Shown piece by piece: positions 57,867 through 64,000 of a stretch of DNA of 64,000 bases (positions within the stretch are counted from its first letter, which is position 1; each line of letters starts with the position of its first letter). A program made the translations under genes and the position numbers. The notes below the pieces were generated by a model. That model saw only the letters and a list, made by a program, of their open reading frames with translations. It was not told the origin of the DNA and did not search any database. This stretch comes from Cladobotryum mycophilum (Eukaryota; Ascomycota; Sordariomycetes; Hypocreales; Hypocreaceae). The DNA lies in the NCBI GenBank assembly GCA_036429605.1, contig JAVFKD010000002.1:1860001-1924000 (forward strand). The letters run 5' to 3'.

Positions 57867-60800
57867 ATGCCGTCCAATCTTCCATCAAGCTTTGCCTCGG
57901 CCGCCGCTGGCCAGAATGCGAATCGTGATGCGAGGGGTGGCAGGGGTGACGGGAGGGGGATTGCTGGTGGTGAATGGTGAGTCTTTGCCTCATTCTTGCT
58001 GTGTATCTCAATTGTCGCCAGAGTGTCATGACGCTAGGTCTATTCGACATCTGAGTCGTTTTAGACATGGGCGTAGCTTATTGTATCCTCCAAAACGAAC
58101 ACAACACAACAGCAACAGCATCAACTCCCTCCCAACGAACTCTTCCGAAGCATTCATTTCATACAGCCTTGTTATATAGCCTTACCTCTCGTGTACATGG
58201 ATCTCTAACACGCAAGCCAGGTCTAGGCGAGATGGGCGGTCTGCAAATGGTACTCTGACTTTCCGACGATCTTCAACAACACCATTGAGTCAAACCTCGA
58301 ACCCTCCCCCTCGACCGATAACGCAGTCCAACCACCAGCTGTTGAAGCCCCGAACGTACAGCCCACAGCTTATGAGGTTGGTCCCTCGCGATATACCAAA
58401 GACGATTTGCTAGAGATGTTTCGAGTGCAAAAGCCCAATGATGACCCGTCCCGTCTCTTCATTTCAGGCTGGGACCCGAGTCACGTCAACGGCAACAGTG
58501 CAAGAGGATGGGGCAAGAGCAGTGATAACCATGTGCCACAGGATCCAGGTACCTGCTGGGATTTACATGGAGAAACCACCCCCATAGGACTGCATGATTT
58601 CTCCACGGATGAGAAAGAGGTTCGAACGCTCGAATTCCTGACGACTTATATAACTTGTGGCGCTGACGCCTGACAGGCATTTCTATCCGATATCAACTCG
58701 CCACTTAAGCCTCCACAGCAAAATAAGGAAGGCCACCAGGGAGCAGTCAACGGCCGAAAACCATCCGTCTCCCATGGCTCCGCGACTGCCTTTGGGCTAA
58801 ACTCGCCGTCATCCGCTACGAGGCCAAGTACTCGCCGGCGAGAAACCGTAGACTCGAATCCTTTTAGCCCCACTGGCCTTACCTCACCAACCGCCACCCG
58901 CTTCTCGCGTGACGATTCGGCTTTCTGGTTTCCTCGTAAAAGTGGTGATTTGAAAGAGTCAGAAGCAGATGAGCCTGATGGGGAGCAGGGCATACGGGAC
59001 GTCTCAAAACCCCCATCGGTCCCCTGTTGCGATCCAACACCTCTGGTACCATTGGTATGAGTTCAATCTGGCCTTCCACTACCTCTGGTGGTGGTGGCGG
59101 CGGTGGCGGTGGATTCGGTAACTTCGCTCTCCCCACATCGCCCGCCATTGGGGACAAGCGAGTTGGCGGGGCGACCGGTGGAAGCCGGCTAGCTCACCTA
59201 ATCCCTAAAGACAGCTCAGAAGGTGCCGCGATTAAAGGGAGCGAAGGACAGAATCCTCTAAACCAACAATCCTGGCGAACTCGTCCTCGAACCGACACTG
59301 ACCCCTTTGGAGACGACGAACTCTCTGGCAGTGCTGTGCTTGGTGGGGCGCAAGACATCGGACCTGGTGGATCTCAACCGGCTAACCGTGTAGGAACTCT
59401 AGGTACTCCTGTCAAGGGCTCAGCCGGTGATTTCGGAATGTCTGGCTTGAATCTTGGTGACAATGGTCCCGTCAGTCCTTCTGAGACCAACCCTTATCGT
59501 AGCCCCCCAGCTGAGCGTCATGAACAGGACGATGGGGACTCCAACCCAACAGACAAGATCCTCGGGGGCGGGCCACACGACCCCCATTCGAATTTCAACA
59601 CCATTTCGCGAGGATTTGGTGCCTTTGATGGCAGTGATCGAAGTCAGACCTCCAGCGTTGGTGCCAAAGCCTACCCTCTTGGAGGCCTTTCCGGCTGGCC
59701 TGCACCAACCGTTCCGTCTACTGCAACTCCCGATCGCGATCGTCCCAACTATGGTAGCGCCTTTGGCAGTTCCCTGTTTAACCCCATGAGCGACCTTCAA
59801 TCCCCTGGTTTGTCCAATTTGAACGTTTTTGGCCCTTCAAACACCGGTAGTATCGGTCGTGGCAGTAAACTTGGGTCTCTGTTCCCCCCTGCCATGCAGG
59901 CCCAAATGCAATCGCATGAACATGAGAGCAATTTATCCGACTCACTAGGTGACCTTCGCCAAAGCAATCCATTGGGCGCTATCGGCCGAGGTAACTTCGG
60001 TGTCCCTTCGAGAGACACTGATAGCCCAATGAGGTCCAGCCGTGGAGTATTTGAAGAGTTGTTTCCCTCAAATGACAACACAAGGTCTCATGGTGTCTTT
60101 GGAACATCTGAGGCTGGGCAGCCATCCGTGGCCGCTCCAGTCCCCCAGTCTTTCACACCCGTCTCGGGTGGACTGCCTTTTGGCAGTGTGCAGCCAGGAG
60201 TGGAACCTCCATCTGCACAGGTCCGTCAAATGGTTATGCCAGATCGTATGAGATGGGTATACCTTGATCCTCAAGGACAGATTCAAGGTCCATTCACCGG
60301 TCTGGAGATGAATGACTGGTACAAAGCCAATTTCTTCACGCCAGATTTGCGTGTCAAGAAGCTCGAGGACCCCGAGTTCGAACCCCTAGGACAGCTCATT
60401 CGACGTATAGGAAACTCGCGAGAGCCGTTCTTGGTTCCCCAGATTGGAATCGCTCACGGTCCGCCAATTCAGACCGGCCCATTTGGGCCCTCAAATGGCA
60501 ATGGCATCATCCCTCCTCTTAGCGGCGTGTTTCCCAGCTTCGGAAGAACCCTCACGGCCGAGGAACAAAATAATCTAGAGCGGCGCAAGCAAGAGGAACA
60601 ATTTCTTATGGCTCAACAGAGAGACTTCATGATGCGACAGCAGGCATTGGCTAAATTTCAAATGCAGGGTCCTAGTCTCCAACACCATTCCAGCGCTCAC
60701 AGTCTTCAAAGCCAGCCAAGCTTTGGCAGCATAACCTCTCCTCTCGGCGTTCCCCAACAGCATCAACTTCAAATGCCAACTCAGCAACAGCCCATCGGAC

Positions 60801-62608
60801 CTATGGCTCCTTCTGGAGTTTTCGATGCACACCTTGGAGCCAACCCCAATCTTCGCACAGGGCTGGGAAATGGTGACCTTTTTAGGCAAGACGATATCGC
60901 TAGCCTCAACACAAGTGAACGTCAGATGCTTGCTTCCTTGCAGGGTGGCCCCGGAAGTGCCGATTCTGCTCCCCAGCAGCCTATTGGAGTCCCGGGCGAG
61001 GGAAACCTTCGATATGGGCTACCCGAGACGGATGAACTCAACGAGGATCTGGAAGGTTTCAAAGACCGATTGAAAGAATTTGAAGATTTGCGTGCCGATC
61101 TTGAAGCTGAGCAAGCTGCCAAAACAGAAGAGACTGAGGTTGAGTCAGTCAAGTCTGAAGAGGCACCCGCACCAGAAGAAGCCCCCGCGCCGCCGACACC
61201 ACCGGCTGAGCCAGCTGTACCTGCTAGTAAGCCTGCAAAATCCACGAGGAGGAAGATGGTGGCACTTGAAGACCTCTCTCTCTCTGACTCAACAGGTTCA
61301 GAAGGCACAGGCATCTGCTGCTGCTGCAGTTCAGCCAAGTGAGCCTGGCATGCCCATGCCATTCCCACCGCCAGCGTCTACAACCCCTCTTCCAGCCCCT
61401 TTGGCCCAGCGCGCCAAATCTAACCTACCAGAACAGTACAATAGATCTCAGTCTGGCACACCCGATGCGGTCCAGCCTCCACCATTAGCTCCCTGGGCTA
61501 AAGAGCCTGGACAGGAGGGACAGAAAGGCCCAAGTCTGAAGAAAATCCAAGAAGCTGAGGCTCGTAAGGCGGCCAAGGCGGAAGAGGCTGCTGCTGCTCT
61601 TAGAAAGGCTGCTATGGAACAGGAGGTTGCTCTGATTAGGGAAAAGGAGAAGTCCGCTGCCGCTGCCGCCGCTGCCGCAGCTGCTGCAGGCCTGCCGGCA
61701 ACCAGTACTTGGGGACACAGCTCCCCTGTCTCCTCCTCTAGTCCGTGGGCGAAACCCGGTACCACAAAGACCAAGGGTGCTACGTCTACTGGAACTGGCG
61801 CAACTAGCTCCAAGAAAACTCTCGCTGAGATTCAACGTGAGGAGGAAGCCCGCAAGCAAAAGGCAAAGGAAACGGCTGTTCAGACAGGAGTTCAAGTTGT
61901 CACCACAAAGAGTTATGCCAACCTGGCTAGCAAGCAAAACCTCATACCCGCTCCGATCGCCCCTTCTCCTGTTTCTTTGACAACCGCTGGTTGGGCTACA
62001 GTTGGTGCTGGTGGTAAAATTAAGACCCCGACTGGGCCAACGACTCAGACTCAAGTTCGATCGGTTAGCAGCAACAGCAACAGCATCAAGCCTCCTCTGG
62101 CAACCGCTGTCAAGCTGGCTACTAAGCCTATCATCAGTAACATTGCAACTGGTGCTGGGGCTGCGACCGCTGCTATGGAGGAATTTAACAAGTGGGCTCA
62201 TCGAGAACTGTCTCGCGGTATTACTGGTGTAAATGACAGTAAGTTTATCTGTCCACTGACCCTTCCGGATAAATATTGACCTATGCCATAGTCTCGAGCT
62301 TCCAAGCTGATCTCGCTGTCCTCCCTCTTGATACTGGTCTGATTGCAGATGCTGTTTACGCTCACTCCACAACTATGGATGGACGACACTTTGCAGAGGA
62401 GTACGTGCGCCGCAAAAGGCTCGCCGAAAAGGGTGTCATAGAGAAGCAGCCTCCAGTCGAAACTAAGGTTTCCAGCACCAGTGGTGGATGGAACGAGGTT
62501 GCCAAGAAGAGTGGAAGCGCTACAACACAAGTCAAGGAGCCCGAGGGGGCCTCAATCCAAGGAGCCGGTTTCAAAGTGGTTCCGGGTAGGAAGAAGGGCA
62601 AGAAATAG
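57867..62608 (+). CDS. GYF-domain protein (SMY2/GIGYF-like), three probable sequence gaps
   Basis: Four exons: 57867-57976, 58221-58619, 58677-62238 and 62292-62608; about 1,450 residues. Intron 1 (244 nt) rejoins GGEW to SRRDGRSANGTLTFRRSS, a family hallmark; intron 2 is 57 nt with a weak GTTCGA donor; intron 3 is 53 nt (GTAAGT/CATAG). The GYF domain is at 60.24-60.43 kb: MRWVYLDPQGQIQGPFTGLEMNDWYKANFF, then EFEPLGQLIRRIG. It binds Pro-rich PPG-phi ligands and in yeast and animals links to mRNA repression, 4E-HP or COPII traffic. Long Gln/Ala-rich coiled-coil tails follow (KKIQEAEARKAAKAEEAAA). Frame breaks: C5 at 58306-58310, AAAACCCCC at 59006-59014 (each lacks one base) and (CT)6 at 61274-61285 (lacks one CT, or a 37-nt intron). 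The C-terminus GAGFKVVPGRKKGKK is intact. Confidence 0.9.
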
Positions 62609-63034
62609 AAACCATTGCCTTTCAATGTCTTGAAGGAGCGTCGAGCCTGAAGGGCTAAATTATTGGATGATTGATGCTTAGGCCAGTGTGTGTTTTGAAA
62701 GCGACACCAGTTGGTTTGGAAGCGTTTGTCAATGGCATTATGAACACGGGAAACGACGAAATTGAACAGGACGACTAATGGTTACATTGTTGTCAAGTAT
62801 GTTTTCTTTGTATTATAGGCTAGCGGTATGAACTGAATGATTAAGTCATATGACGATGTTAAATGAAGCTGTCTTTCATCTTGAATACTCCTTTAAAGCA
62901 TAGGACATGCCGGGATCTACATGAAGTCTTTGGTCTCGTCTTGTAGCGTAGAATCCCTTTTATTTTCTATCTTACTACCGTTTCTCATGATCCCATTTAC
63001 ATAGCCAAGACAACTTTTTTTGCATTCACCTCCC
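62609..63034. other. intergenic between convergent genes
   Basis: About 425 bp of AT-rich DNA between the stops of the GYF gene and the TTC27-like gene, presumably two terminators. Confidence 0.55.
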
Positions 63035-64000
63035 TCAAGCCTTTAGACCTTCCATGATACCCTCTAATGTTTGCCACCCCTGACTCCCTTCCCAGTTTTC
63101 TTTTCCTCGTCCCATGACGCTTCGCACCGCGCTGCGTGCCTTGCCTCGCCACTTTTGTCCAATAGCTTCTACATCGGGACCCCAATTCTCTAGGATGGAG
63201 ACCAACTCATCCGTGCGCTTGACGACATTGTCCCATCCTGCCTGATCAGTCGTCCAGTCCGCGGTGGCGGAGTCGCCGGGTAGGAGACCGCCGCCGGACG
63301 ATCCCACGGCGGCACGCCATGCGCGCTCCGAGGCGTCGATTGCGCCGGCGTAGTCGCGGCGCCAGGAGCGGAGGCGGGAGACCAGGGCCCAGAGTTCGGG
63401 ACGCTTGGTGATGAGGGGTACGATTTGCTCTTCGATGAGGCGGTTGATGAGGCGTTCCTGCGAGCCTCGCGGGGGTTCGTATACGCCGTCGCTGGATGTT
63501 TTCTCCTTGGACAGGACAACGTCTTGGAGGAGGGCGGAGATGAGATCGTTGTCGATGGCGTCTTCGGTCTTGCGGATGCGGATGATGTGTGTTAGGGAGA
63601 GGATGATGTCGGATACGGGGACGGGTTGGACGCGGGATGCGAGGGTGAGGACGTTGTCCCAGATTCGCCAGTTGTCGTGCGAGATGGAAGCGCCCCTTTT
63701 GTAGGCTGAGAGGGCTTGAGCGAGGAGTTTGCTGGGGTCTTTGGAAACAGCCTCCTCCTTGTCCCAACCATCTTCTTCCTCATCATCGTTGGTAGACTCA
63801 TCCTTCTTCTCCTCGGTCTTCTCCTCATCTTTTGCATCGGCGGCTCTCTCAAGGTAAAGACTCCACAAAGCACTGCCAAGGTTGCTCCAAGTTCTCGCGC
63901 CCTCACCACCAGCGGTATCGGTAGCGCTGCTGATCGATCTGGTAAACGCCTGCGCGGCCTCTTCAAACTGGCCGAGTCTCAAGCTGATATCACCCAGTCG
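63035..64000 (-). CDS. TTC27/Emw1-like TPR protein, C-terminal part (cut by window edge)
   Basis: The last 321 residues of a TPR-superhelix protein; the frame is open to position 64000, so the N-terminal part is outside. The visible part starts in a TPR (RLGDISLRLGQFEEAAQAF), then TWSNLGSALWSLYLERAA, a long acidic Lys/Glu/Asp insert (DEEKTEEKKDESTNDDEEEDGWD), and further helical repeats including AYKRGASISHDNWRIWDNVLTLASR, a segment conserved in TTC27 and yeast Emw1 (essential, cell-wall integrity related). The end is VMGRGKENWEGSQGWQTLEG. The frame is intact and has no intron in this part. Assignment rests on the WRIWDN block and overall layout. Confidence 0.82.
   Translation of the reverse strand, partial: RLGDISLRLGQFEEAAQAFTRSISSATDTAGGEGARTWSNLGSALWSLYLERAADAKDEEKTEEKKDESTNDDEEEDGWDKEEAVSKDPSKLLAQALSAYKRGASISHDNWRIWDNVLTLASRVQPVPVSDIILSLTHIIRIRKTEDAIDNDLISALLQDVVLSKEKTSSDGVYEPPRGSQERLINRLIEEQIVPLITKRPELWALVSRLRSWRRDYAGAIDASERAWRAAVGSSGGGLLPGDSATADWTTDQAGWDNVVKRTDELVSILENWGPDVEAIGQKWRGKARSAVRSVMGRGKENWEGSQGWQTLEGIMEGLKA

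Overview
This window is nuclear DNA from a filamentous ascomycete, most probably a Sordariomycete. The protein families and codon choice suggest Hypocreales, but that last step is inference. The evidence is short GT-AG introns (about 48-120 nt) with CTAAC/CTGAC-type branch points, fungal-specific families (HET, Zn2Cys6 regulators, JEN carboxylate permease, a lipase-NACHT NLR-like protein), gene spacing of 0.3-5 kb, and an intronless tRNA. There are no operons, CRISPR arrays or recognisable transposons.

Layout. 1-3.9 kb: 5' part of a HET-domain gene (cut by the window edge), an orphan gene and a possibly degraded coding tract. 4.8-9.6 kb: a DUF4140/DUF4139 coiled-coil protein converging on a multi-pass membrane protein. 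9.6-14.9 kb and 17.8-22.8 kb: two long gene-poor, simple-sequence-rich stretches, each upstream of a gene with an unusually long first intron (a Zn2Cys6 regulator at 14.9 kb and a JEN-type carboxylate permease at 22.8 kb). 25.7-31 kb: a Gly/Gln-rich glycine-zipper protein, a TENA/THI-4 protein and a LURP-one/tubby-like protein. 31.1-35 kb: a membrane-anchored lipase-NACHT-repeat protein, the main candidate immunity or allorecognition gene. 35.4-40.3 kb: a HAD phosphatase, a TTC1-like TPR protein and a second Zn2Cys6 regulator. 42.0 kb: a tRNA-Met with initiator hallmarks. 43.2-46 kb: an ASA1 WD40 protein and a Gln-rich tandem-repeat protein. 47.8-49.8 kb: a TOXA/DHA14-like MFS exporter. 50.4-64 kb: a housekeeping block of pantothenate synthetase, PlsB-type glycerol-phosphate acyltransferase, RNase P subunit Pop4, a small four-helix membrane protein, a GYF-domain protein and the 3' part of a TTC27/Emw1-like TPR gene.

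The strongest cross-cutting observation concerns data quality. At least ten otherwise intact, mostly conserved genes show reading-frame breaks that sit in short homopolymers (or one CT repeat), and each is explained by missing sequence, usually one base. In several cases adding one base to the run rejoins conserved motifs or restores a family-typical end (RTGK-LLPPK in the acyltransferase, GGNLGR in pantothenate synthetase, the WGED-to-THGRDN step in ASA1, FPPVRACLFDMDG in the HAD protein). The pattern points to unpolished sequence rather than mass pseudogenisation, and any automatic annotation of this region will be fragmented because of it.

Functionally the region is a mix of housekeeping genes and self/non-self or stress genes (HET, NLR-like). 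No secondary-metabolite cluster is visible: the MFS exporter and the Zn2Cys6 genes have no biosynthetic backbone gene nearby.
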